DNA of 62,070 bases from Tubiluchus corallicola (lineage: Eukaryota; Priapulida; Priapulimorpha; Priapulimorphida; Tubiluchidae). The translations under genes and the position numbers were made by a program. Shown piece after piece: positions 35,851 through 49,400 of the stretch. Positions within the stretch are counted from its first letter, which is position 1, and each line of letters starts with the position of its first letter. The DNA is taken from NCBI GenBank assembly GCA_030141605.1, contig JAQGDQ010000836.1:27501-89570 (forward strand), written 5' to 3'. Under the pieces are notes generated by a model that searched no databases, was not told where the DNA came from, and was given only the letters and a program-made list of their open reading frames with translations.

Positions 35851-36911
35851 CTAACAAATGAATGAATGAGTGTTAATGAATGAATATGTTAAAGAAATAA
35901 AAGGTAAACAAATAGACACGTCTCTAAATCAGCAGCAACAGTCTTGTAATGTCTTATGTTTACCGTAACGTTGGAAAAAACACAATAAATTTATTTCACT
36001 GAAACAAACGTTTGTTTGACAAACATTTCATCACCAAGATTACTCGATGATGCGAGCTAGTGTTTTGCAGGCGCTAATTTACCCCAGCATGCGGAATTAA
36101 CGGGTTTGAAACACAAAGTGTAATTCAGGAAGTGTAATGGTAAACAAGGCGCAATTGTGGTTCAATGTTAAATCATCCCTCACATATGAAACAGCATCTG
36201 CTGATCTACTGACCATGGTAATTATATGCACAAAGAAGGCATTAATTCTGTTACCAAGTACAGACTAAAGTTTACTAGGCAAATACCATATTCCCCACTT
36301 AAGATTATTAAGTGATTGTATTAAGCAAGGTGGTTCTGTGTTACTATGTTTATTTAACGTGTAAGCTTAATAAATGTAATTAATCATTAAATTTTTAATC
36401 ACAAAATCTTTAAATTTCTTGATAAAGCAGCTTAAAAGTTTTTGCTTAAGCGTGTACTGTATTGCGATTGTAACATAACCTAGAACTGAGCTAACAATGA
36501 TTACTTCATCCATTCTACAAAATACATCAACGTAAAATGTCAAGTACCACAACTATTGTACCACTTTCTGCGTAAACACTTAAATTGTTCTTTAATTAAC
36601 ACTGACTTTTAAGAACGTTCTTATTGCGAGAAACCAGTTTTTGACACTCGTTGACAGGGACCTTTCATCCATTGTCACGTAGGTTATGCAGGTAACCTGT
36701 AACATTGAGTCTGACAGCGGGTTCTTAAACGCAAGATCTTATCGTAAATATAATATATGGTATATACCTCTGAACGCTAAACGTCTTCTGTAGTCTGAAT
36801 AACAATTACAAAATAAATTATTTATAGTGCCAAATTATTTACTTATTTTTTAGTAAATCATGAAAGCTAGTACAGGGGTACTGATGCAAATAGGTGGCTC
36901 ACTAAGAGTAA

Positions 36912-37075
36912 TAGGTCTTCTTGTGCTAAGAAGTGAATGTGTCATCTCACGTGACAATTGTGCATATAGGTCTTCTTGTGTCAAGAAGTGAATATGTCAT
37001 CTCACATGACAATCGTGCATATAAGTCTTCTTGTGTCAAGAAGTGAATGTGTAACCCACATGACAATTGTGCACG
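36912..37075. repeat. Three-copy 55-bp tandem repeat
   Basis: TAGGTCTTCTTGTG followed by AAGAAGTGAATGTGTCATC recurs at 36912, 36967 and 37022. Confidence 0.9.
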
Positions 37076-37330
37076 TAGCGTAAACAGTGTTCTAGAAGCA
37101 ATTATTAATACTAATTTCGCATCAGATTTTTCTAATATACCACACAACTTAGCCCGCTAATAATCTAATATAATCATGGTATTATATATATAGTGCAGAC
37201 TGTATTATATAGTGCAGACTGTATTATATAGTTCAGACCTCTGAGCAACGGAATAGAGTGGATTAAAGACATTTCTTATACCTAATAATTCAGTCACAAG
37301 TGGAATAGCTTGTTAAGCCTAAGATAATAC

Positions 37331-37874
37331 TTAAAAGAAAACCGGATGATTGTGTAAACATTAGTTCAGAATAAAGAATACTCTAAAATATAGAAAACTA
37401 CACTAGCCTTTTTATATAAAAGCTTAGATTAAATAATAATACCTCGGACACTCAAATTTCGTTAAACCTTCAAAGCTACGCGCTACTAAGTGAATCTACT
37501 AAGATTGGCAGCGGCGCCTTTTTGTCACATTCATGTGGCCGACAAATAGAAGGTGGTACCGTGATAACCATGATCATGAACTGCAGTGTTAGTTTCTGAT
37601 GTAGAGCCCATTTTTGTGACATCATGCATTTAAACAGTACAATAAAACTTACGCAAACGTGCTTGACGCGCAAGGGAAGACGCCAGCCATTGCACAAACT
37701 GTATTTAGTTTTTGACGTAAGCAACAACTGTGTTCAGTTGCCGTTAATTAGCTTTCTAAGCTAATTATTCAAATATAAAGAACAATTCTTAACTTTTATA
37801 GGCCAGAAAATGTCTATTTTGGACAGTAAATTAAAATGAAATTGTGTCTAAACAATCGTCCGGTCTTCCTTTAA
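37331..37874 (-). mobile_element. TTAA MITE family 2, copy 4
   Basis: TTAA at both ends, inverted relative to copies 1-3. Confidence 0.9.
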
Positions 37875-40439
37875 GTCATACGCTGCTCGTAGATTCGCAC
37901 TTGCTATTATTTGACACACTACTGTAGGAGATAAAAGTCTTTAGCCGTAATTAACTTTGATGAAATTCTAAGTAGTAAACATATTAGTCCAAAGAACATT
38001 GAACAGCTCCAAGGACCGTGTATGTCAATGATTTTGCCAGACGAACTGGCATCTGATGCAAATGGACTAATCAGTCCACATTCAGTCATCAGAAAAGTAG
38101 AATTAGTTCAGTTCAAAGTGAGGAAATTAAGATTATATCCTCTGTATATACCAATGTGTGACAGTACTACTTTCACTAATTTCAAATTTAAAGCAAAACT
38201 GGACTCAATCTGAAACTGCAGGTCAAAACAATATATTCTTTAAAATATTGAAAGGGAACATACTATTTTTTTCAAAAATGACTAATAAGAAAGAATTATT
38301 ACCACAAAAACACAATTTCACGTTCGTGCCACTAGTTCTTCGCTGTTACATGCATTTCACTATTCACTAGTTAGACGAGCACTAGTACCTGAAACGTATT
38401 GCACACAAAACAGGTGTTGTACCTCTCAGTTCAGATGTGTTAGTTTATGACGAACTACACACATGTGGTAGCTCATGCGTGAGCACAGGGGTAAATTTCA
38501 AATTTGAATTTTTATCTTAAACTTGCCTAGTTTTGGAAAAACACACTGAATATCTTACATTAGCACTGTATTTCAATTTTCGCTTTTTCAGACACGTGCA
38601 ATAAGCTCATAGAATATTTCTGCTGTTGAAAATTATGTTTACTTGCGATGTCATCAATAGTTGGGCTCGGTTAATTAAGCTTATAATCTATTATTGAATT
38701 ATCAGAAAGCATTAATCATGTTAAAATGTATACTTTTTATTGGACTTGAAAATGGGGTAGTATATGAAAAATCATCCTGTCTTCCTCTAATCAAGTTCAA
38801 GTAAATATAACTGTAATTAATTTTTCACAGAAATAAACATTGTATGGCTCTTTACATTAAAATAATCAAAATGCAAAGTGCGTTTATAAACACAAATATA
38901 ACTAAAAGAAACAACACAAACTTCAACTACAAAACATTTAAAAAATAAAGTGATAAAGTTTATTTCTTTACATAATTATTAACAACATTTAGTTTATAGA
39001 AAACGACATGCAACTATTTTAACACCTTTAAAACTAGTTCTCAGAAAAGCTAAGTCAAAAGATTCAGTTCTTGAGATGTGAGAGAAAGAAATATCAAGAC
39101 GAAAACACATGAAAGACGTTTGACTTAAATATAAAAATATAATATATAAAACCAATGAACAGATTTATGTTTGGTAAACAAGTGAAGTAAACAATAAGGT
39201 TAAAAATTCGAGAGCTGAAATGGCTTCATAAAGTGAGTGGCTTCGTGTCTGTTAAACAAATGAACGTAATTTTTCAATACAGTCACCGATCGTTCTTAAC
39301 AATTTTCATTTGAATTGCACTGTGGTTTTCATTCAAAGAATTTTAAGAATAAAATTAACTTAACAGCAAAATAATGGAATTTGTAGCAAATTTTCATATA
39401 AACTGCTTATGGTGAGAGGGGCTTTAAAGAAGTAATCTCTGTACATAGTGCAAAGTTCTACTACAGTTTTTAATTTTGTTGTAATTGTTTGTAAGCAGTC
39501 TTGTTGGAAACTAGAAGCATTTTCTAGTTTAAATTAACTGAAAGAATACTGTTTGAAAAAGTCATCAACAAATTATGCTCATCAAATAATAAAACTCACG
39601 AACAGACTTGCATAGTTGTTAAGATCTTATAATTCAGCTTATAAAAGTAAAATATACAGTTGTAAGTTATATTACATAAAGTAAGTTACTTACATACTAT
39701 AAGAACAATACAATTATGTACATGTAGTTATGTACACAGAGATTCCATTATGTTTTTTACATGAAGTACAGAAGATCACACTGTTTATGCTAAGTACAAT
39801 ATGGCGCCCCACTTTCGATCACACTGTTTATGCTAAGTACAATATGGCGCACCGCTTTCCACATTTGGCCTTACAAATTATCACAACATTTAGATTTAGA
39901 CAACCAACATGAAATTTACCACCCACAGGGTAAAGAGTTAAAGTGAGAAAATGTAGACGAGTATTAAAAATGGTAACGTCAAACATGCAAAAATGCGGCA
40001 CATGCATACTACTTATAGTTTGCATCCAGATTATCCCCCCCCCCCCCCAACATTGAGATACATTTTACCAAACTGTTATAAATTGAAAATTTATGCTAAT
40101 TTCTGAAGAAATGTGCAAGTAGAAATGTAAGTTTAACAAACAAGCATAACAACACATTCCAAATCTTATAATTGCATCTAACTAATTAACGCCCCCCTTC
40201 CTAGGTTTATACTTAAATTAACAATTGTCAAAAATTAATCAACGTTATCACCCCGTTTAGATACATTCCAAATCTTTTAACCGCGCCCATGTAACTAGCC
40301 CCACCCTAGTTAGCTTTATCTCCAATAACTCACAATTGTTACAAATTACTTACATCCTATCCAAAAGTATTAAATGACTTTCACCCCAGATAATCATGCC
40401 CCTGTTAATAGCAAATACATTTGAATTTATCTTATTTTG
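37875..40439. other. Non-coding DNA downstream of gene C
   Basis: AT-rich, with a two-copy 45-bp duplication (ACACTGTTTATGCTAAGTAC) at about 39776-39850 and a C homopolymer of about 14 near 40037. No further gene is supported. The gene C polyadenylation signal was not identified. Confidence 0.5.
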
Positions 40440-43400
40440 TTACCAGATGAAACATTTTGATTTCGGATTCATGTCACTACCCGCAGGGCAGTTGAAAGCT
40501 TGAGCAAACTGAGGGGAGTTGGACATTGGTCCGATCACCCGGAACTCGTGTGGACTGTGAGAGTTTGTGAGAACGGTGGACACCAGAGCTTGATCCGTCG
40601 CAAATTCGCACCATGACTGGAAAAAGTTTGTCAAACTGATTTAATAATAAGCTAAAGTCGACACATTACTGTTCAAGTAAAATTCGAGCATTTTTAAATC
40701 ATATACTGAGAAAAATAGTAACTTTATTTGAAAATCATAATATTTGAAAAAAAAAACAGCAATTGCTTACAATTTTATTATCATATTTTTTAGCCTCAAA
40801 ATTTAACTAGTACTAAAAACTTAAATACAATTTGCGTATATTTATTTATTTATTTAATTAGTAAAAAAAGCAAGCATCCTCATTGATGGTAAAAAAAGAA
40901 TTTTCAACGCGATTATTTAGCTTCTGCACATAACTCTTAGCCCTTTCGCTATGGAAGGCGGCACAAAGCCGCATATGTGCTTCATGTAAGGGACAGGCGG
41001 CGGTAGACTGCTGCCCAAGCTCAGCACTAGGCGCAGTCACCCAGGTCTGTTTGTCTTGCTACTATGGCCATGCAAAAACATTGTGGAAAAGTTTAACAGC
41101 CGTGGGATTGGGGTTGCTTCACGACAAGTAACGCTAGCCAGCCAATCAGCGTCTGAAGCCAGGTGCATTCCACAATACTGTATTATAAGGTATGTTCTCA
41201 CACAAAATCATTCATTGATGGTTAGTGAGACGTATGTTTAGTGGCTTGTTCTGCATTTCTTATAAAATGATCGCATAACATGGATTAGTATTACGACTTC
41301 TGTGAAAATTGGTTTCTAAACATAAGTACGTGCTGATTTGTGAAGGTGCACACGTGTGTGAGAGTGTGAGGGCATGCATGTGTGCGCAGATGTGTGTGCA
41401 CGTATATGTGCATGTATGTGTTTCCATGTGTACAAATAAAACTAATATTCAATATTAGTGTTTAATACAGGGGTGTGCAAATTATCTGACCAGCCGGGCC
41501 ACATTAAACATTCCCGCGATTCCTGTGGGCCACATGCAGTTTGGTCAAGGAGCCAAGTACAGTAGGACCTAATAACGATTTTTTTTGCATCCAATTTGCA
41601 CACATCATTACTACTGCACTACTACACTCATGAAACTATTTTAGAAATTATTAAAATTTATATTAAAAACCATATATTTCGTGATAACGGTCTTGTAAGG
41701 GTTAATGCCGTCCGATCTAGAGAAAAAAACTACCCGCACTATCTTTGCGATAGTGGCGCAGACTTCAGCTGGATCGTGTGGGCCGCACTTTCATTACGTT
41801 GACAAACCTCTTTGCGGGCCGCAGTTTGCACACCCCTGGTTTAATAACAGGCGACTATTTGCTTATTTACAAGATTCTGTTTTACTAACACACCACAAGA
41901 AGTTATTGTCAAATGTGAAAAGCATACGGCCCAGTTAAAAAGCATCTATGCAGTGAAAGGGTTAAAAAAGAGTCAGGAAAATTGGGGCTACTCACCTGTG
42001 CTGCTCCGATGAAAAACAACTGATCGTGTGTAACGTTTAGCGCTGGCAGAACCACTTCTTCTTCTCCGTCAGATTGATTGCGCCATCTTTGATACGCTAA
42101 CCAAGCAAGTTTAATGCCGCCGCTGTCGGCAATGTTTTCAGCCAGAGTGAACTTACCATTTACCTGTAACAAGTTACATAAGCACAGTATGTCACCTAAC
42201 ACAAGGCCCGCCCACTCACCTTAAAGAACCTTTTGCCAAAAACTGAAATACAGTCAGAATGGCTAAAAAAAATCAAGTGATTGAATTCTAGGCAAATGAA
42301 TAGTTCTGTAACCCTAAGTTGGTTTCATTATACTCCGACTAATACAATATAAAATGGCTAAAAAATTTGCTATAAATTTGGCTAAACAAATCATGAAGGT
42401 CAGGGATAAGAATTTTCTGCAGATACGCAGAATTCCGAGTTTTTGGAAGACCAGTAGTGCCATTTTTGTAAATCATGTAAATTCGTTGAGAAAATTTTTA
42501 CGGATCCAGTACATTGTTTCACAAGCTGACCGCTAGTTGGCAGGCCGTCACTTTGTTTACATCACATACATCAGTGTAACCACGTGTATATCTCTATGTA
42601 TAAAAATATAGAATCAATTGTGTGGAGTTATTTGAGTCATTTGCAGACAGTTTTTATATACTTTTGCATAGGAGCATCCAGTACTTAGGCGTTTTTGAGA
42701 CAATTAGGTATCATGTATCCTTGATAGTTGGATATTTTGAATTATGCACAAAACAAGGTAACTGATATTTTAAGTCCACTTAGAGGCTCTCTATAGCATA
42801 CGCAGCCCCAAGCCCCTGGCCTGTTTCAGAGTTTTTAGCAATTTGTCATTCTCATCCCTGGAAGGTGAGGTGGCTCTGATAATGAAAAAGACCCTTCTTA
42901 GTTCTTGTGGATGGAACTTCTTTGAAAGTGAGAAGTTTATAAGGAAGGCAGTTCAACAAACTGAAGACAAAAAAACAGTTGATATTACCTGTGACACAAG
43001 AAAATGCAGGTTCCATCAACAACCTACCACAACTGATAGGCCTAAAAACACTTATGTTTGCCTTGACCTCGCAGGAAAAAACAACTCATGTATTAGTAAC
43101 ATTATTTAACATGATCACTTACATGCTTTCCAACAATCTTATAGTCATCATACTGATTTATCATGCATTCTCCTTTACTCTTGAACTGCTCTTCTGTTTT
43201 TTGCTGCCACCATTCATTCATGTTTCCGTCTTTATCAAACTGTGAACCTGCAAAGACAGAACAGATAAAACAACCAAGCCAAAAATTCTGACAATGCAAA
43301 ATAAATATTGTAAGCTATTAATCAAAGACACATTTTTTCTACGATACACCTGTATACTGAAGCCCAGCATTCCGTGGTAAGGTTTACTCTAACGTCATGT

Positions 43401-46400
43401 TTGTAGCAAGACTGGAACCTGCATCACTGTGAAAGACATACATCTAAGATGAGACAATGAACCAACGGAGGAGACTTGGCCACACATCCTCCTCCACGGA
43501 GGTAAACAGCCAGAATGTGCACGGCAAACGAAACCGCTCGGATTAAGTATCGAAAACAGGCAGTCATGAGCCATAAACATGAAACATACGCAGGTTCTGC
43601 TATGAACTTCGTTTCCAATAATTAAAGCATGTCACACTATAAGTCCAACTATAGTTAAACCAAGATTTCCCAAAATTTCAGGCCTTTTACTTATGTAAAT
43701 GCTTAAAAGTTTATACCATTCTAACAGAATTCATTGTTAATTTGTTGAAAATGCAATTCAGTTGGCACATTTACCTCTGTACAAATAATGTTACACATGC
43801 TGTAACAAAAATTACCTGCAGTCGGTTTGAGAAAATTAAACAGAATGAAATGTTGACCAAACATTAAAAAAATAAAATCTTGGGAACCAAGATATCCTGG
43901 AAAGGATAGAGTGAGCAAAGATTAAAAACTTCTTGTGGTCAAATGATTCTCACTTTAACATTATGGGGGTCACTCAGTTGTGTTGTTATAATAGAACTTT
44001 ATAAATATGAAATAAAAAATTGCTACAGTTGCAAGTCTGACAGCTGCTGTTTCTGTATTTTGCAAATTAAAAATTAATATGCATTAAATGCATGATTTGA
44101 TGTCTTTAACATACTAGCACTTGTATTTAAATGGCCAAGTAACGATGACGACGAAGACGATAATAATAATATTTATTTAAAGTCGGCTTTTGGGTGAACA
44201 ATTAACATTAGCTCAAAGAGCTATTACCGCCGACTGTAAATAACAACCTACAACTACATAACAGAGACTATTATTACCCCACTTTTACCCTAAATACCAC
44301 GCGCCAGGCAGGGCAACAGCAGGTACCATTTTTAAAGTCTTTGGTATGACCCAGCCGCTGGTTCGAACTCAAGACCTCCCAGACGGAAAGCAGACACATT
44401 ACCACTAGACTAAACCGTCTGATTATACATGATACATGATACAAGTATGCTTCTGATACCAACTTCAAAGGTGTCCAGAATTCAGTGTTTGTATTAACTT
44501 TAAGTACAATAGCTGTAGGTACATGTAAAGCAAAATGATAAATCAAAATTACTCTTGCTTGAACCACTGACAGTCTTTCAGACCAAAGCTTAACAAAGTT
44601 CATAAAGAAGGCTGAGTTTACAACTATTAACTTGTTGTTATTGTTGTTGGCGTCCTTTTGTCTCGGAAGACAATGGAGTGTGCGCCAAGAGAGTCAGTTA
44701 TTGATCACATTGATGGAGCTGTAGCGTCGTCTGTGGCTGAGCAGTGCGATCCTTGAACGTCTCCAGGGCGCACGCCTGGGCAAGCTGTATGGAGATCCTG
44801 AGTTGCCCAGACAACAGGAACCCCCTCTCTTCCTCCCTGGTGTAGTCCAAAGGAAAGTGGAGTGATACGTTTAGCACCAGGTTGGCTGCAGGAGCTGCCG
44901 GAGTCAGTGAGCATGCTGCACTGGTCCGCCTTCGGGGCTCCACTCCTGATTTGGAAGGTTTACTCCTTTACACATGGCCGTTGGGTCACTTGACCTCCTC
45001 CACCCTCTAGCCGTTGTCTGCTTGTGCAGCTCCTCCGCCTAGTGTCGAGATACAGTGTGGGCATCCCGCAAGCCTACAGCACCTGGTATTCCTAGGTGGT
45101 CACCCATCTAAGTACTAACCAGGCTCTACGTTGCTTAACTTCGGCGATCAGATGAGAACCGGTATTTTCAACATGATGTGGACAACTATTAACTAATGTT
45201 CATATAACCCAGTATGTCTTTTTGTGTAGCAAGAGGAAAAGTAAGAAAAAATGCTCCATGACTACGTACCCATGCTGTCAAATCCGTGTGTAAATTCATG
45301 TCCGGCTATCATTCCGATGCCTCCGTAATAAAGCGACTTAGGAAACGATGGATCGTAAAACGGGTAACGTAAGATTCCGGCAAGAAAGCTGATATGATTG
45401 TAATTTGGCGAGTAATAAGCATTGACTTCCAGTGGAAACATTTCCCACCTAAAATACAAGCATCAGTATCATGTTAAAAATGTGGAAGCAAGAATGTGAG
45501 AATGTGACAAGGTGAACAGCTTAAAACTATATTCAATTTCAAGATAATTTATTGATTTAACATACATCATAATCACATCAGTTTTGAAATACAATATATA
45601 ATCAGTGAAGTAAAAACTAATTATGTAAATGATCACTGTTATCATTACAAAAACAATTATGTAAAAATAATCACTGTTATTAAAAGAGATAATGAAGGGA
45701 GACCTAAGAAGCTGTGGATTACGCAGGTCACCCCTAAATATTTTTATAATAATTTTATGAAACAGTATATTTTAGTTGTTAGTGATTTTGTACACTACTA
45801 TTGTAAGATTAAAAGCTACTACTTGTTCCAAGGAAATATTAGACTGTTGTGACCAGAGTTCTTATTTTAGAATAAGATATCCTTATCTAGTTATAAATAG
45901 AGATTTAAAATCAACTTTTTATATTTTGATTTAAGGACTGATATAGATTTCGACAATCTAATTTCCCCAAGTAATATTACTCCATATGAGGGGGCCATGA
46001 TACTTAATTGAGCATTTTCTTATATCCGTGCTAAGATATTAAAAAAGTATAAAAAGAACTGCACTGTATAAATATCAAATAGCGCAGAAACAATACAAGT
46101 ACTAAAATGAAAACTAAAAACGAGACTTAGGCGAGCGCAGGGCATTACTCTGTTGTCACTGTTAAAGATTCGAGTTTAGAATACTAGGCATCAAAAACAT
46201 TTTGCTGGCTGCAGATCAGAGCATCAATTGCCATCCTCAGTAAATTACAATTGTAAACTTTAAAGTGCACATAACAGGTTAAACTACAGCTTATATGTTA
46301 CAGTCAACCTCGGGTATAAGGTACTCACTTATAAGGAACACTCGCTCATAAGGGACCACCAACACCGGTCCCGATTTTTCGTAATGTTTTTCCTACGTAA

Positions 46401-49400
46401 AAATCTTCGTATATAAGGTACTTGGATATAAGGAACTTTCGATTATAAGGGATGATGTCTTCAGTTCCCGCATAATAGAAACCCAGGTAAATTACCTCGC
46501 ATATAAGCCCTGTGATCAAACCAAAATTGATCGATTTTTAACCTCAATTTTTCGCAAACTCGGCCTTCGAACAACTCGGTTTCCGCGGTCACATACATCT
46601 TGCATCACTGAAGGAGCTTCCTACATACCGTTTGCACTGAACGTGTAGCAATAATCCATAAAAATATGGATAAAACTACAGAAAAGTACAGGTCTAGATA
46701 CAGCCTCGGTCTGACTCAACTTCGGCTATAAGGGACATCGGATACAAGGGACGGTTTTTTCCGGTCCGGAGGTGTCCCTTATATCCGAGGTTGACTGTAC
46801 GTTATCTTTAGTCTACTTCTTTATTTTTGGTTTATACAAAATATTAGTAATAACTGCAAGAATTTATTCTTCTAAACCTCATTCCAATGATTGGCTTTGG
46901 AGCTGCAACTGGATAATTAATACAAAGGGTTTATAAAATGAAAACGAAACGCCTTCAGAAGTATAATAAAAGAGCTACATTAAATACTACATGAAATTAA
47001 ATGCCAACAGGAGCAAACATTACAAGAAACAAGAATAAAAAAACAACCTAAAGTTACGAAGAGCATAATGTGCTAAATTCTGAGGGTTCTGTTAATCCTC
47101 GTCAAGCGAAAGTCATTTACTATTAATTAAAAAACATTAGATAAACACATACTCTTTTCTGTTAGGTTTTTTGTGAAGTTTAGATGTTTTGTGCTTGAAG
47201 CGGAACTGACGCAAGTTGAGAAAATTTTGCAGAGAATCGTCGGTAACCGTAAGCTGCAAAGAAAAATCAAAAATATCAAACTGATATTTGTGATAAGTAA
47301 ATCTCTGTGAAGACTGTGCATACAAAACTGTACAAACCATTATTCAATGGCTGTAACTATTGTCAAAGCACAATACCTGGAACATCATGATATTTGAAAT
47401 TCGGTTATTAGTTAGTTGCACGCTACCTCAATCAATAAAAAAACAAAAACACATGTATCCCAGCAACACATAAAATTATTTCAGCTTGCCAAAAACTCCA
47501 TAGGTTACTATTTTACAATCAAAAAATCCCTACATTAACAACAGCAATGCAATCTAACCTGGTCACACTTCGTCTTACCTAGAGTTAATTATCATAACGA
47601 CCTTGTCATTCTCACATACTTCAACACACAATGATCACAGAAATGAATAGTTTACATAATGACATAATGTAACAACTCCCACTTTTGATTTTAAAAGGTA
47701 GCAGGCTCTCTTAAAGGACAAGAAAAGGGGCACCTGAAGTAGGTTTCAGAAAAATCGCCTTCAGAAAAATTATACTACTTTACAGCAATTTCATGCGTAT
47801 ATCGTAGTCGCGTTTAAATGAATTTTCGTCTGTTTTCATTTTAAATCTCCCGCAATACTGTTCCGACGGCACCATTACATGACGTCACTAAAACACGTAA
47901 ATCAGGGGTGAAAAGGAAATGTTAAATTATGTCCCAAAAAAACTTTCCGTGCAAATCTATATTACTTAGCATTTCGCTTACCTGCTGGAAAGTGTTATGT
48001 AACTAGACTAATAATTTAAAATGTTTGTGGCAATTGGTAAAATGTCGCTGACTCACCATCCAGGGTGCACCACTCACTAGCCAAAAACGCATTTTTAATC
48101 TTACCGACAAGATACAGTAATTCAAAATTTTACTTAATTAGCAACATGTATGCTACGAATGCTCTGATTATTTTTTCAAACTTTATTCAATGTTATCAAA
48201 ATTTGTTTCAAACGACTTACCATTAAAATGGCTGCGCTCAACGGTCATCGCGGGAGTTTAAATTTACACGTTTCATACAGCGGTACGGCCGATGCAAGCC
48301 ATGCATATGCAAGGGAAGTAAGTAAGTGGAGGGTTTTCTTGTGCTTTAAATGCCCAACAATAATTAGATTTACCTTAATATCAACAAGTAAAAGCTTAAT
48401 TATTTTCTCAGAACAGTAAATTTCCAAATAATCCTCTCCACCAGTTCTCATGCACATGCTGCACAAGTAATGTAAAGTAAAGAACACAAAAACAGAAATG
48501 CGTGTAATAGCCGTAATAGCAATTCGTTACTGGAAAATATAGCTTACATTTTCATAAAATCTATCCAGTCTAGTGACGTTCAAGATCCAATCTGGGTAAG
48601 CAATTCTTTTACCCATTGCCAGTGCCTTTTCTTCTGCTTTCACCATTGTCTCTGCGTCCATCCAATCAAGAGAGGCTAAATTGCGCTTAAATACTTCTGC
48701 GATGTCATCCACCATTGTTGTGATCTGAATAACAGAATAAAAACGTGGAAACTAAGCGCCAACAACATATTTTATAAGGTCCCCAGAAAGAGATATTTCA
48801 CTAGGTTAACAATGAGATTTGCAAATGACTTGTCTACAGGCCTACTAATGTTCACAATTAGCTATTGAAATGAAGCCAGAAGGTACTTTTTCACTGTGTT
48901 TGAGCGAAACTATGGATACATATTCTACCATTGCTTGCCATGAAAAACCGTTTATTTTTAAGAAATGTAATAACAGTTGTTCCAAAAGTTTCTTTACCGA
49001 TGACCTTCAATAATTTCGATTCGGTTATTTGAATGATTTTAGCTAAGCACTAGCTGAACACAGCTCACGGTTTCCAGTAACCCAAGAGTCGACACGGTCT
49101 ATGAAACAAAAATTCTGAGCAGCAAAGATGTTCAATGAAAAAACTGTGGGCTTAGACATAAATAATTTAAAATTAAGGAAAACGGCACTAATTTATTCAA
49201 ATTTATGCAAAACTGCAACAATCTCTACAAGTAAGGTATTTAGCGTTCAATTTTTTTCTTACTTTTCTTATTCTACTATCTAGTAAGAAAAAATCTTGAC
49301 TCACCTGTTCTCTTACTTTCTCGGTCAAGTGTTTCTCGACATAGAGTGCACTGAGTGCGAATCCTAGGGCACCCCGGGATCGAGAAACGCATCGTTGCCA

